Assembly (NCBI RefSeq): GCF_002911015.1
Contig: NZ_KZ626855.1
Location: 46,017 to 110,016, forward strand
DNA length: 64,000 nucleotides
Reading direction: 5' to 3'
DNA from: Streptomyces populi
GTDB taxonomy: Bacteria; Actinomycetota; Actinomycetes; Streptomycetales; Streptomycetaceae
Shown piece by piece: positions 46,186 to 55,481 of the stretch; the stretch's first letter is position 1; each line of letters starts with the position of its first letter. The position numbers were made by a program, and so were the translations under genes. The notes under the pieces are model-generated. The model did not search any database and was not told the DNA's origin. It saw only the letters and a program-made list of their open reading frames with translations.

Positions 46186-47157
46186 ATGAAGGAAACGAGG
46201 CAGGCCGCGCGGCGGCGTGGACACCGGCCGGGGCCGTGGGCCCTCGTCCCGGCCGCACTGGTCACGACAGGCGCCCTGGTCTGCCTGGCCGTGGTGTTCC
46301 GGCCCGGCCACCGGGCCGACGCGGAGCACACCACGGCCACGGCGGTCGCGGGTCCGCGGGTGACCGCGGCTCCCGGCCGGGCGTCCTCGGCCTCGGCCGC
46401 GTCCGCGTCCCCCGCCGCGACACGGTCGCCGGGCCCGGACGTCTCCCCGGCTCCGACCGCGAAGGCCCGTCCCTCCGCCGCCCCGGCGCGGCCGTCGGCG
46501 GCGCGCACCTCCCGGACCACGACCACGACCGCTTCACTGGCGGGACGGATCCGCCCGGGGACCGGCTACCGGGGAGTGGCGACCACCTATGACGCCGGGA
46601 CCGGCGACGGCGGCTCCTGCTCCTACGGTCCGAGCGACGACCTCATGACCGCGGCGATGAACCACACCGACTACGAGGTGTCCAAGGCGTGCGGGGCGTA
46701 CGTGCTGGTGCGCGCGGCCGGCGGAGCGACCGTCACCGTCCGGATCACCAACGAATGCCCGGCGGGCTGCGCCCCCGGGCAGCTCGACCTCAGCGCCCAG
46801 GCGTTCGCCCGGCTCGCGGACCCGGCGGCCGGGCGGATCCCGGTCACCTGGGAGCTGCTGAGCCCCGGCGACTCCGGCACGCTCGCACTCCGCTACAAGA
46901 CGGGGTCCAGCCGATACTGGTGCGCGGTCCAGGTGCTCGGCCACCGGAATCCGGTGGCCCGGCTCGAACTGCGCGCCGGGGGCGGATGGCGGCGGTTGCC
47001 CCGTACCGACTACAACTACTTCCTCGCCGAGGACGGCGGCGGATGCGGCGGCACGATCAGGGTCACCGACATCTACGGTGAACGCCTGACCGTCGACGGC
47101 ATCGCGCTGCGCCCCGACGCGGTGCAGCCGACCCGGCTCCAGTTCGCCCGGCACTGA
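46186..47157 (+). CDS. Secreted/anchored bacterial expansin-like protein
   Basis: 323 residues. Short basic n-region plus hydrophobic helix (WALVPAALVTTGALVCLAVVF, signal-anchor or signal peptide), then an Ala/Thr/Ser/Pro-rich linker (about 40-120). Next comes an expansin D1 double-psi barrel: GVATTYDAGTGDGGSCSYG, SKACGAYVLV, ITNECPAGCAPGQLDLS (the key Asp is in QLDLS). The D2/CBM63-like domain (ALRYKTGSSRYWCAVQVLGH; GCGGTIRVTDIYGERLTVDG) follows. Such proteins loosen cellulose/peptidoglycan networks without hydrolysis. Start ATG 46186 has GGACGG 6 nt upstream; 46180 is an alternative. Confidence 0.85.
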   Translation: MKETRQAARRRGHRPGPWALVPAALVTTGALVCLAVVFRPGHRADAEHTTATAVAGPRVTAAPGRASSASAASASPAATRSPGPDVSPAPTAKARPSAAPARPSAARTSRTTTTTASLAGRIRPGTGYRGVATTYDAGTGDGGSCSYGPSDDLMTAAMNHTDYEVSKACGAYVLVRAAGGATVTVRITNECPAGCAPGQLDLSAQAFARLADPAAGRIPVTWELLSPGDSGTLALRYKTGSSRYWCAVQVLGHRNPVARLELRAGGGWRRLPRTDYNYFLAEDGGGCGGTIRVTDIYGERLTVDGIALRPDAVQPTRLQFARH

Positions 47158-47220
47158 GCCGGCCCGCGGGACCCGCCCGCCGTCGCACGCCGGACTCCGC
47201 CCCTCTTTCTCCGAGCGCGA

Positions 47221-48459
47221 CTACCCCGGGCACCTGCCGCAGCTCACACCCGCGGCGGGGGACTGGGGCGGGGAGGGGACGACGACGGATCCGCCACCCG
47301 CGACGGCCACGGGTGCCGGATCGGCGGCGGCCGGTTTGCGGAGCAGGAGCAGCGCGGCGTCGTCGTGCAGCCGGCCGCCCACGTGGTCCTGCAGTTCGGC
47401 TTCGAGCGCGGCGAGGGTGGACGCCGGCTCGTCGGAGACGTGCCGGGCCAGCCCTTCGGCGAGCGCGTAGAACTCGCGGCCGTGGTCACGGGCCTCGGTG
47501 ACCCCGTCGGTGTACAGCAGGAGCTGGTCGCCGTCGGCCAGCGGCAGCACCTGTAGGCTCGGGGACTCCCCCGTCAGGGCCCGCAGCCCGAGGGGCGGGG
47601 CGGGGTCCACGGGGTCGACCGACACGACGCTCCCGGACGCGCGGACGTGCAGCGGGGGCGCGTGTCCGCAGTTGACGACCTCCAGCCGGCCCGGCTCCGG
47701 GTACCCGGCGACCACGGCGGTCACGAAGTCGTCGTGGCCCAGGTTGCGGGCCAGACTCCGCTCGATCCTGGCGACGACGTCGAGGAGGTCGGGCTCGTCG
47801 TAGGCGGCCTCGCGGAAGACACCGAGCACGAGCGCGGCCGTACCCACGGCCGGCAGCCCCTTTCCCCGGACGTCTCCGATGATCATCCTGACGCCGTACG
47901 GTGTGGGCACCAGCGCGTAGAGGTCCCCGCCGATCCGGGCCTCCGCGGCGGCGGCGCTGTAGCGGACGGCCACCTGGAAGGGTCCGACGTTCGCCGGTAT
48001 GGGCGCGAGGAGGGCGTGCTGGGCCGCCTCCGCGACCGAACGGACGGCCGCGAGGACCCGCTCGCGGCGCCAGCGCAGCGCGCTGGTCAGGGCGCTCGCC
48101 AGGGTGACGGCCCCCAGGGCGGACAGGACGGCCGTGAGTTCGCCGCCCGGAACGCCGTCCCGGATGCCGAGTACCGCGCTCAGCGCCGCGGCGAGGAAGC
48201 CGACGCCCAGGACCCCGCACGGCCGGCTGGTGGTGGCCGCCAGCGCGGGTCCGGCGGCCAGCAGCGGCAGCCAGATCATGCCCGCGCCGCCGGCCAGGTC
48301 GACGAGCACGACGGCGGCGACGAACAGAAAGGGGAGTATCGACGTGCCGCGGGCGAGACGGGACGCGTGCTTGCGACCCGCAGCCCCGAAACACGCGGCT
48401 CGGTTCCTGAACGTCCGTCCGTGCCAGTGCTCGCTACCGTGCTCTCGGGCCCGACTCAT
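47221..48459 (-). CDS. Membrane PP2C / SpoIIE-type serine phosphatase
   Basis: 412 residues. About three membrane helices (residues about 38-125) precede a PP2C_SIG domain: ARIGGDLYALVPT, MIIGDVRGKGLPA, GHDDFVTAVVAGY, VVNCGHAPPL, LLLYTDGVTEARD and LHDDAALLLL hold the metal-binding Asp set. A Pro/Val-rich tail ends CGRCPG. Such phosphatases dephosphorylate anti-anti-sigma factors in partner-switch systems; no RsbV/RsbW-like gene adjoins it. Confidence 0.92.
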   Translation of the reverse strand: MSRAREHGSEHWHGRTFRNRAACFGAAGRKHASRLARGTSILPFLFVAAVVLVDLAGGAGMIWLPLLAAGPALAATTSRPCGVLGVGFLAAALSAVLGIRDGVPGGELTAVLSALGAVTLASALTSALRWRRERVLAAVRSVAEAAQHALLAPIPANVGPFQVAVRYSAAAAEARIGGDLYALVPTPYGVRMIIGDVRGKGLPAVGTAALVLGVFREAAYDEPDLLDVVARIERSLARNLGHDDFVTAVVAGYPEPGRLEVVNCGHAPPLHVRASGSVVSVDPVDPAPPLGLRALTGESPSLQVLPLADGDQLLLYTDGVTEARDHGREFYALAEGLARHVSDEPASTLAALEAELQDHVGGRLHDDAALLLLRKPAAADPAPVAVAGGGSVVVPSPPQSPAAGVSCGRCPG

Positions 48460-48551
48460 GCGCGTGCGTAGTCCTCACCTGGGTTGATCCGCTGAAATGT
48501 CCGATTGGTTCAGGAAAGACGTTCGGAGCAAGCTCCACAAGCGCGGGGATT

Positions 48552-49310
48552 TCAAATAGTGAGCGACAGGCTCCTGGTCACCCGGTTCGCGGTCGGGATC
48601 AGCCGGGTCAGGACCTCGTCGAGCCGGGGCAGCCGCTCGGCCGGGAGCGACACGCCGAGCGAGCCCAACGTGTCCCCGCTGTAGACGGGTACGGCGACGC
48701 AGACCGTCCCGAGAGAGTACTCCTCCAGGTCCGTGACGGCCGGGGCCATCGGCGACGAGGCCAGGCTCCGCAGCAGCTGCCGCCGGCTCGTGATCGTCCG
48801 CGGAGTGAGATCGGCGAGGGCGTGCCGGGCGAGATAGTCGTTGCGGGACTCCTCGTCCAGTTCCCGCAGCACGGACTTGCCCAGCGCGGTGGCGTGTCCG
48901 GCGTCCTCGAACCCTACCCACAGGTCGACCCGGGGCGCCCTGGGTCCGTCGACGATCTCGGCGACCCTGATCTCGCCCTCCTCGTAGAAGGTGAGGTAGG
49001 CGGCCGAGGCGAGCTCGTCGCGCAGGGCGGCGAGCGTGGGGCGGACGCGGCTGAGCAGCGCCTGTCCGCGGCCCTGGGTCTGCAGCGTCTGCATCTTGTC
49101 GCCCAGGATGAACCCGCCGTCGTCGAGCTTGCGTACGTATCCGTCGTGGACGAGGGTCCGCAGCAGGTGGTAGGCGGTGGCCAGCGGCAGCTCGGTCTCG
49201 CGTGCCAGCTGTTTGGCGGGCGCGCCGTTCTCGTGCGCGCTCACCGCCTCCAGCAGACGGAAGGCCCGCTGAACGGAGGTGATCAGCGTGGGCCCGTCCC
49301 GAGCTCCCAT
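48552..49310 (-). CDS. IclR-family transcriptional regulator
   Basis: 252 residues. N-terminal winged helix (LITSVQRAFRLLEAVSAHEN, LPLATAYHLLRTLVHDGYV) and C-terminal effector domain with GHATALGKSVLREL and GTVCVAVPVYSGDTLGSLGVSL. GylR of glycerol operons is an IclR protein, but glpFK here is 2.7 kb away on the other strand with other genes between, so that link is only possible. Monocistronic, upstream of the methyltransferase gene in the opposite position. Confidence 0.92.
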   Translation of the reverse strand: MGARDGPTLITSVQRAFRLLEAVSAHENGAPAKQLARETELPLATAYHLLRTLVHDGYVRKLDDGGFILGDKMQTLQTQGRGQALLSRVRPTLAALRDELASAAYLTFYEEGEIRVAEIVDGPRAPRVDLWVGFEDAGHATALGKSVLRELDEESRNDYLARHALADLTPRTITSRRQLLRSLASSPMAPAVTDLEEYSLGTVCVAVPVYSGDTLGSLGVSLPAERLPRLDEVLTRLIPTANRVTRSLSLTI

Positions 49311-49466
49311 GCCACCAGCGTGCGCCGAGGTCCCCGGACAGGCAAGACGTCACAGGACCTCCGCCCCGTCCCGCGGCGGGCCGGAACACGGTGCTCACCC
49401 GCCACCACCGCGCTCACGGGATCGCCGCCTCCGCGGGCCCGGGGTCCGGGGTCCAGGTCCGAACGA

Positions 49467-50219
49467 TCACGGTCGGCCGGCGGGCTTCTCCCAGACCGAG
49501 ACGTGCCGGGCGCTCTCGCTCGTGAAGGCCTCCCCCGTCCATCCGTCCCACCGCTCGCGCAGCCGCAGTCCGGCGAGCTGGGCCATCAGGTCGAGTTCGG
49601 AGGGCCAGACGTACCGGAAGGGAATCGACCTGTACTCGCCGCGGCCGTCGACGACCTCGACGTAGTTCGAGCTGGTCGCCTGGGTGGCGACGTCGTAGGT
49701 GTCGAAGGCCCAGCGTGTCGGGCTCACGTGGAAGGGCACGACGTTCTGCCCGGCCGGGAGCTTTCGCAGTTCGGGGATCATGACCTCGATGACGAAGCAG
49801 CCCCCGGGTTCCAGATGGGCCGCCGCGTTGCGGAAACAGGCCACCTGCTCCGCCTGCGTCGTCAGATTCATGATCGTGTTGTAGAGCAGGTAGACGACGG
49901 AGAACGTCCCGTCCACCCTCGTCGTCGCGAAGTCACCGATCGTGACGCCGATCGCGTCACCGCCGGGCTTGGCGCGCAGCCGGGCGACCATCGCCCGTGA
50001 CAGGTCGATGCCGTGGACCCGCACCGCGCGTCGCGCCAGGGGCAACGCGACGCGCCCCGTGCCGATGCCCAGTTCGAGCGCCCGGCCGCCTCCGGCCAGG
50101 TCCGCGAGGAAGTCGACGGTCGTGCCGATGACGCCCGGCTCGAACATCTCCCCCGACGACTCGTCGTAGCCCGCAGCGACACGCTCGCCGAAGTAGCCGT
50201 CCTGATCGTCGATCGCCAT
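49467..50219 (-). CDS. Class I SAM-dependent methyltransferase
   Basis: 250 residues from ATG 50219 (MAIDDQDGYFGERVAAGYDE). Motif I is ALELGIGTGRVALPLA, acidic loop GIDLSRAMVARL and GDFATTRVDGTFSVVYLL. The C-terminal part (PFHVSPTRWAFDTYDVATQ, SIPFRYVWPSELDLMAQLAG) is typical of small-molecule methyltransferases of unknown substrate. No operon partner. Confidence 0.88.
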   Translation of the reverse strand: MAIDDQDGYFGERVAAGYDESSGEMFEPGVIGTTVDFLADLAGGGRALELGIGTGRVALPLARRAVRVHGIDLSRAMVARLRAKPGGDAIGVTIGDFATTRVDGTFSVVYLLYNTIMNLTTQAEQVACFRNAAAHLEPGGCFVIEVMIPELRKLPAGQNVVPFHVSPTRWAFDTYDVATQATSSNYVEVVDGRGEYRSIPFRYVWPSELDLMAQLAGLRLRERWDGWTGEAFTSESARHVSVWEKPAGRP

Positions 50220-50310
50220 TGCCGGACCGTACCGAAGGCGGCCCGCACGGCGCGCGTCGTTTTCGGGGCTCGGGCGCGCCCTCGCGGGCAGGCGGGGCGA
50301 GGGAGCGCCG

Positions 50311-50365
50311 TCCCGGCCCCGGGACATGCGCCTCGCCTTCCCGGCCCCGGGACATGCGTCTCGCC
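50311..50365. repeat. Tandem repeat, 28-bp period, two copies
   Basis: TCCCGGCCCCGGGACATGCG begins at 50311 and again at 50339; 26 of 27 positions match. Each unit contains the palindrome CCCGGCCCCGGG-like core. Upstream of the methyltransferase gene. Confidence 0.75.
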
Positions 50366-50447
50366 GTCCCCTTCTTCGCACCCCCGGGACGGTTCCGTCG
50401 GCCCCGGATCCGCGCCCGGCCCGGTGGCCGTCCCGGCGGCGCCGGTG

Positions 50448-50481
50448 CCGGACGGGGCGTCCCTCGGGACGCCCCGTCCGG
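50448..50481 (-). terminator. Strong hairpin terminator downstream of marR-type gene
   Basis: Perfect 15-bp stem (50448-50462 / 50467-50481, CCGGACGGGGCGTCC / GGACGCCCCGTCCGG) with tetraloop CTCG, 31 bp beyond the stop codon. Confidence 0.88.
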
Positions 50482-50511
50482 GGCCGGACCGGTCGGCGGG
50501 CGGGTGCGGGC

Positions 50512-50976
50512 TCAGGGGCCGACCGGTCCGCGCCGGGTGAACCCGGTGCCGCCGAGTCGGCCGAGGAGGCCGGCGAGTCGCGTGACCTCCTCCTCCGTCC
50601 ACGCCGGTTCGGCGAAGACCTCGCCGGCGACGTGCCCGGCGGTGACGAGCATGTCCGCCAGTCGTTCCCGGCCGGTCTCCGTCAGGGCCGCGTAGGCCAC
50701 CCGCGCGTCACGGGCGTCCGTGTCCCGCCCGACCAGACCGATGCGCTCCAGGGGCACGAGCCCCCGGGTGACACCGGAAGCGGTCAGCCCCAGCGCCTCC
50801 GCCAGGTCCACCCGGCGCATGCGGTCGCCCGGGGCCTGGGACAGGCGCAGCAGCACGGTGAAGTCGGCGAGGCTCACTCCGTGCAGTCCGCCGAGGCTCG
50901 CGTCGAACCGCTTCACCAGGGCGGCCTGCGCCCTCATCAGACGCAGTACCGCGTCCAGCCCTTCGCTCATTGACAT
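50512..50976 (-). CDS. MarR-family transcriptional regulator
   Basis: 154 residues. Winged helix with MRRVDLAEALGLTASGVTRG followed by LVPLERIGLVGRDTDARDARV (wing with the conserved DxRD), and N/C-terminal dimer helices. It probably represses its own promoter through the palindrome at 50980-50993. Upstream on the same strand is a DUF6204-like gene; downstream is a strong terminator. The ligand is unknown. Confidence 0.92.
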   Translation of the reverse strand: MSMSEGLDAVLRLMRAQAALVKRFDASLGGLHGVSLADFTVLLRLSQAPGDRMRRVDLAEALGLTASGVTRGLVPLERIGLVGRDTDARDARVAYAALTETGRERLADMLVTAGHVAGEVFAEPAWTEEEVTRLAGLLGRLGGTGFTRRGPVGP

Positions 50977-50979
50977 CTC

Positions 50980-50993
50980 CTTGACTACTCAAG
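50980..50993. promoter_or_regulatory. MarR-type palindromic operator
   Basis: CTTGA-CTAC-TCAAG, a 5-4-5 inverted repeat 3 bp upstream of the marR start codon; the TTGA/TCAA half-site is typical of MarR-family operators. Confidence 0.65.
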
Positions 50994-51030
50994 CATATCC
51001 GGAGCGCAAGCCCTCCCGGAGCACGGAGGA

Positions 51031-51390
51031 TCAGGGGGTGTTCTGCGCGGCGGCCCGTCGCTGCCGTTTGCCGAGGGGGGCCTGGGAAAGATCCTCGGCC
51101 TGCGACTTGAGCCTCTTGAAGCCGTAGCCGCGCTCGGCGAGCCAGGCCGTCGCCGCGGCCTCGGCGCGCTCGACCGCCTCCAGGACGTCCTCCTCCGCCT
51201 CCCCCGAGTCCAGGAAGCGGAAGGTGAAGGCCGGGCGGGCGGCCACGTCGTAGCTGAGGTGCCCCTCGGGGGTGAAGGCCGCCCGCAGGACGTCGTGTTC
51301 CGGCGCGCGCGCCAGAAGTCCGTCGCGCTGGTCGGCGCTGAGCCCGTCGAAGACACCGCGAACGGTGATGCGGAAAGTGCGTGTGGTCAT
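51031..51390 (-). CDS. DUF6204-like small protein
   Basis: 119 residues: MTTRTFRITVRGVFDGLSAD, LLARAPEHDVLRAAFTPEGH, a beta-rich ferredoxin-like N-terminal half, then helix EAEEDVLEAVERAEAAATAW and a basic tail. It fits the actinobacterial DUF6204 family as I remember it; function unknown. It ends 54 bp before the marR start, with the operator in between, so marR has its own promoter. Confidence 0.7.
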   Translation of the reverse strand: MTTRTFRITVRGVFDGLSADQRDGLLARAPEHDVLRAAFTPEGHLSYDVAARPAFTFRFLDSGEAEEDVLEAVERAEAAATAWLAERGYGFKRLKSQAEDLSQAPLGKRQRRAAAQNTP

Positions 51391-51443
51391 CGGGCGAGCC
51401 TAACGGGCGGGATCGTCCCCGCTCCACCACGTTTCCGGCGCGC

Positions 51444-51803
51444 TCAGCCGCCGTGGTGGTGCCGACAGTCCCAGTGGCCCTTGACCCAGACGTGGTCCCA
51501 GTGGCCGGGGACGTAGACCCACTTCACCACCCAGCCGTGGTGGTGGTGACCGTGACGCCAGGAATCCTGGTGGACCCACTTCTTGACCCAGTGTCCGGGC
51601 ACCCACCTCTTCTCCCAGTGCCCCTTCACCCACGCGCAGCGGTCGTGGTGACCGTGATGGGCCGGGGCCGTCGCGGAAGGCGTGGGCGAGGGCGTGGAGG
51701 TCGCGGCGGCGGCGCCGGACGCCCCCAGGGCGGCCCCCGAGGCCAGCAGGCCCGTCGCGGCCGCACCGGCGAGCAGGCGCCGGGCGCTGAAGCGTGTGGC
51801 CAT
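51444..51803 (-). CDS. Secreted Trp/His-rich repeat protein (WxxGxW-like)
   Basis: 119 residues. Signal peptide (MATRFSARRLLAGAAATGLL..., cleavage near AAA-T, about residue 34), a Thr/Pro/Ser linker, then repeats of W-V-x-G-H-W: WVKGHWEKRWVPGHWVKKW, a HGHHHHGW patch, WVYVPGHWDHVWVKGHWD, ending HHHGG. This resembles the YXWxPGHW/WxxGxW repeat family of periplasmic or cell-surface proteins. The density of His and Trp suggests metal or carbohydrate contact, which is inference. Confidence 0.78.
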   Translation of the reverse strand: MATRFSARRLLAGAAATGLLASGAALGASGAAAATSTPSPTPSATAPAHHGHHDRCAWVKGHWEKRWVPGHWVKKWVHQDSWRHGHHHHGWVVKWVYVPGHWDHVWVKGHWDCRHHHGG

Positions 51804-52047
51804 CGGAACTCACCTTCTCCGACAGGCGACAAAAGGTACGGACAAGGATAAGCCTCGGTAAGTTTTCGGCACGAGTTCTCGGGAACCCTTCCACACCTCT
51901 CCGTTTCCCGTCTTTGTCCGAGTATGGAGCATTTGAAGAGACTTGTTTATTTTTAATGCACTTCGCCCTTGATCATCCTATTCTGATACGAGGAGGGCGC
52001 GGGCGGCGGTCAACGGCCGGTCCTGCACCGGCGGGAAGCGGGCTTCC
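51804..52047. promoter_or_regulatory. AT-rich promoter region of glpFK
   Basis: 244 bp; the stretch about 51925-51990 is unusually AT-rich for this genome (TTGTTTATTTTTAATGCAC). It divides the Trp/His-rich gene (-) from glpF (+) and should carry the glp promoter and regulator site. No clean palindrome could be assigned. Confidence 0.5.
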
Positions 52048-52893
52048 ATGACTGAGCGGTTCAAGAAGTCGGGGCTGATCGGCGAAGTGTCCGCCGAGTT
52101 CCTCGGCACGATGATCCTCATCCTCTTCGGTTGCGGCGTGGTGGCCCAGGTGGTCGCCGGCGGCGCACTCACAACACCCCCGGGCGGCCTCGGGAACCAC
52201 GACAGCATCGCGTGGGCCTGGGGCATCGGCGTCACGATGGGTGTCTACGTCGCGGCACGGCTGAGCGGCGCGCACCTCAACCCGGCGGTCACCCTCGCGC
52301 TGGCCACGTTCAAAGGCTTCCCGTGGCGCAAGGTGGCGCCCTACGTGGTGGCCCAGACCATCGGCGCCTTCGTGGCGGCCCTGATCGTGCGGTGGAACTA
52401 CACGGAGGCCCTGGCGAAGGCCGACCCCGGCCACACCATCAAGACCCAGGGCGTGTTCTCCACGTTGCCCGCCAACGGCAACCCGAACCTGCCGGTCCAC
52501 GAGTGGGGCGCGTTCCGCGACCAGATCATCGGCACCGCGATCCTGCTGCTGGTGATCCTGGCCGTCACGGACCTGCTCAACACCCCGCCCGGCGCGAACC
52601 TGGGCCCGTTCATCATCGGCCTGCTGGTCGTGGGCATCGGCATGGCGTGGGGCACCCTCGCGGGCTACGCGATCAACCCGGCGCGCGACTTCGGACCGCG
52701 GCTGGCCAGCTTCCTCACGGGATACGGAGGGGCATGGCGAGATCAGTACGGCAACTTCTACTTCTGGGTGCCGATCATCGGTCCGCTGATCGGCGGTGTG
52801 CTCGGCGCAGGCGCGTACAAGCTCTTCGTCGGCCGGTTCCTGCCGACGGCGGAACCCGAGCCCGCGGGACGCATCCCGGTCCCCAAGGACTGA
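52048..52893 (+). CDS. glpF: GlpF aquaglyceroporin (glycerol uptake facilitator)
   Basis: 281 residues, six helices and two half-helices with the NPA pore motifs GAHLNPAVTLAL (about residue 73) and YAINPARDFGPR. The Asp after the second NPA (INPARD) marks a glycerol-conducting rather than water-only channel. It is 24 bp before glpK, so uptake is coupled to phosphorylation. Confidence 0.95.
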   Translation: MTERFKKSGLIGEVSAEFLGTMILILFGCGVVAQVVAGGALTTPPGGLGNHDSIAWAWGIGVTMGVYVAARLSGAHLNPAVTLALATFKGFPWRKVAPYVVAQTIGAFVAALIVRWNYTEALAKADPGHTIKTQGVFSTLPANGNPNLPVHEWGAFRDQIIGTAILLLVILAVTDLLNTPPGANLGPFIIGLLVVGIGMAWGTLAGYAINPARDFGPRLASFLTGYGGAWRDQYGNFYFWVPIIGPLIGGVLGAGAYKLFVGRFLPTAEPEPAGRIPVPKD

Positions 52894-52917
52894 CACCCCC
52901 GGCAGAGGCGGCAACTC

Positions 52918-54435
52918 ATGGCTGACTTCGTGGGCGCGGTGGACCAGGGAACCACCAGCACCCGATTCATGATCTTCGACCACGCGGGCAACGAGGTGGC
53001 GAAGCACCAACTGGAACACGCCCAGATCCTCCCTCGCTCCGGGTGGGTCGAGCACGACCCGGTGGAGATCTGGGAGCGCACCAACTCGGTGATCCAGAAC
53101 GCCCTGCGGCACAAGAACCTGGCCGCCGAGGACCTGGCGGCGATCGGGATCACCAACCAGCGGGAGACCACCGTCGTGTGGGACCCGCGCAACGGCCGTC
53201 CCTACTACAACGCCATCGTCTGGCAGGACACCCGGACCGACTCCATCGCCGCGGCCCTGGAGCGTTCCGGCCAGGGCGACGTCATCCGCCGCAAGGCCGG
53301 GCTGCCACCCGCGACCTACTTCTCCGGCGGCAAGATCCAGTGGATCCTGGAGAACGTCGACGGGGTCCGCGAGGCGGCGGAGCAGGGGCACGCCCTGTTC
53401 GGCAACACGGACGCCTGGGTCCTGTGGAACCTGACCGGCGGCCCCGACGGCGGCATCCACGCCACCGACGTGACCAACGCCAGCCGCACCATGCTGATGG
53501 ACCTCGAGACCCTCGACTGGGACGACGAACTGCTGGGCTTCTTCGGTGTGCCGAGGGCCATGCTGCCCAGCATCAACCCCTCGTCCGACCGCGAGGCGTA
53601 CGGCACGGCGCGCACCTCCAGGCCGCTGCGCGCCCCCATCCCCGTCACCGGGGTGCTCGGCGACCAGCAGGCGGCCACCGTCGGGCAGGTCTGCTACGCG
53701 CCCGGCGAGGCCAAGAACACGTACGGCACCGGCAACTTCCTGGTCCTCAACACCGGTACGGAGCTGGTCCGTTCGCAGCACGGGCTGCTGACCACCGTGG
53801 CCTACCGGTTCGGCGGCGATCCCGCCGTCTACGCACTGGAGGGCTCCATCGCGGTCACCGGATCCGCGGTGCAGTGGCTGCGCGACCAGATGAAGGTCAT
53901 CAAGGACGCGGCCGAGAGCGAGACGCTGGCCCGCACCGTGGAGGACAACGGCGGGATGTACTTCGTCCCGGCGTTCTCGGGCCTGTTCGCCCCCTACTGG
54001 CGCTCCGACGCCCGCGGCGCGATCGTCGGACTCGCCAGGTACAACAGCAACGCCCACCTGGCCCGGGCGACGCTGGAGGCGATCTGCTACCAGAGCCGCG
54101 ACGTCGTCGAGGCGATGGAGCAGGACTCCGGAGTCCATCTCGACGTGCTCAAGGTCGACGGCGGCGTGACCGCCAACGACCTGTGCATGCAGATCCAGGC
54201 CGACGTCCTCGGCGTACCCGTCAGCCGTCCCGTGGTCGCCGAGACGACCGCGCTCGGCGCCTCGTACGCGGCGGGCCTGGCCACCGGCTTCTGGCAGGAC
54301 ACCGACGAACTGCGCACCCACTGGCAGGAGTCCAGGCGCTGGGAGCCCGAGTGGTCCGAGGACCGGCGTCAGCAGGGGTACGCGGACTGGAAGAAGGCGG
54401 TGGAGCGCACGCTCGACTGGGCGAAAGTGGAATAG
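52918..54435 (+). CDS. glpK: Glycerol kinase
   Basis: 505 residues, FGGY family. The N-terminal phosphate loop is [16 protein letters not shown], with [12 protein letters not shown], the glycerol-binding IVWQDTRTD and the C-terminal [23 protein letters not shown]-binding segment. Converts glycerol to glycerol-3-phosphate. No glycerol-3-phosphate dehydrogenase follows; a hairpin terminates the operon 8 bp downstream. Confidence 0.96.
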   Translation: MADFVGAVDQGTTSTRFMIFDHAGNEVAKHQLEHAQILPRSGWVEHDPVEIWERTNSVIQNALRHKNLAAEDLAAIGITNQRETTVVWDPRNGRPYYNAIVWQDTRTDSIAAALERSGQGDVIRRKAGLPPATYFSGGKIQWILENVDGVREAAEQGHALFGNTDAWVLWNLTGGPDGGIHATDVTNASRTMLMDLETLDWDDELLGFFGVPRAMLPSINPSSDREAYGTARTSRPLRAPIPVTGVLGDQQAATVGQVCYAPGEAKNTYGTGNFLVLNTGTELVRSQHGLLTTVAYRFGGDPAVYALEGSIAVTGSAVQWLRDQMKVIKDAAESETLARTVEDNGGMYFVPAFSGLFAPYWRSDARGAIVGLARYNSNAHLARATLEAICYQSRDVVEAMEQDSGVHLDVLKVDGGVTANDLCMQIQADVLGVPVSRPVVAETTALGASYAAGLATGFWQDTDELRTHWQESRRWEPEWSEDRRQQGYADWKKAVERTLDWAKVE

Positions 54436-54442
54436 ACCGGCA

Positions 54443-54466
54443 CGTCGGCCACGCCGGTGGCCGACG
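54443..54466 (+). terminator. Terminator of glpFK
   Basis: Perfect 10-bp stem CGTCGGCCAC (54443-54452) / GTGGCCGACG (54457-54466) with tetraloop GCCG, 8 bp after the glpK stop. Confidence 0.85.
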
Positions 54467-54723
54467 GCGCGCCCTTCGGCCCCCGACCCGTGTCACGCCG
54501 GGGGCCGGGGCCTTCCCGGGTTCGCTCCCGTGTGCGGTCGCGAACTCCGTCGGGCTCACCGGGGGCCGCCGTGTCCCGCGCGGTTTCCGGGACGCGTGCC
54601 ACCGGCGGCCCGTCGTCCCGCCCGCCCGGACCATGTGCCGAATGATCACCCCCGGTCACGCGCCCACCGCTCCGGCTTCTCTATGCTCGGTGGCGAACCT
54701 TCGCATCCATGAGGAGCAGAGCA

Positions 54724-55215
54724 ATGAGCCAGAACGTATTCTTCGAGGTCACCGCCGACGGCAAGCCGCTGGGCCGCATCGAGTTCAAGCTCTACGACGA
54801 CGTCGTCCCGAAGACCGCGCAGAACTTCCGTGAGCTCGCCACCGGCCAGCACGGTTTCGGTTACGAGGGCTCGCCGTTCCATCGCGTCATCCCGGAGTTC
54901 ATGCTCCAGGGCGGCGACTTCACGCGCCAGAACGGCACGGGCGGCAAGAGCATCTACGGTGAGAAGTTCGCCGACGAGAACTTCAAGCTCAAGCACACCA
55001 AGCCGGGTCTGCTGTCGATGGCCAACGCGGGCCCGAACACCAACGGCTCGCAGTTCTTCATCACCACCGTCGTCACCGGCTGGCTGGACGGCAAGCACGT
55101 CGTCTTCGGCGAGGTCGTCGAGGGCATGGACGTCGTGAAGGCGATCGAGGCGCTCGGCAGCGGTTCCGGCGCCACCTCCAAGAAGATCGTCGTCTCCAAG
55201 AGCGGCACCGTCTGA
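54724..55215 (+). CDS. Cyclophilin-type peptidyl-prolyl isomerase
   Basis: 163 residues, a compact eukaryotic-like cyclophilin. [16 protein letters not shown] carries the catalytic Arg, [13 protein letters not shown] and the cyclosporin-contact Trp in [19 protein letters not shown] are conserved. Cytoplasmic (no signal). Start ATG 54724 has GAGGAG 7 nt upstream. Streptomyces cyclophilin A proteins are known to be of this type. Monocistronic. Confidence 0.95.
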   Translation: MSQNVFFEVTADGKPLGRIEFKLYDDVVPKTAQNFRELATGQHGFGYEGSPFHRVIPEFMLQGGDFTRQNGTGGKSIYGEKFADENFKLKHTKPGLLSMANAGPNTNGSQFFITTVVTGWLDGKHVVFGEVVEGMDVVKAIEALGSGSGATSKKIVVSKSGTV

Positions 55216-55481
55216 GCCGTCCGACGGCCGGTGGCGGGGCCCTCCCGCGGAGACGTGCCGGCGGGGGCGGCGGGTGACGCGCCCACCGCCCCCGCCCGGC
55301 GGTCCGCCGCATGGGACCCCGCGGCCACCGAAGCCGATCGGGCCCCGCACGTCGCGGGGCCCCGAAAGAGTTCGGCCGGATTCGTGGCCGGATCCCGTAC
55401 ACCAGGAGACCGGCCCCGCCGCGAGGGGTAGCCCTACCCGAACACGCCGAAGCGTGTGGGGGTTGGGGGGAGCTGGCCCGA

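Noticed and set aside
48475..49398. Longer minus-strand frame overlapping the IclR gene
   Set aside because: Arg/Gly-rich with no domain, while the IclR frame at 48552-49310 has both HTH and effector motifs.
50311..50365. CRISPR-like repeat
   Set aside because: Only two copies, directly adjacent with no spacer of defined length; no Cas genes anywhere in the window.
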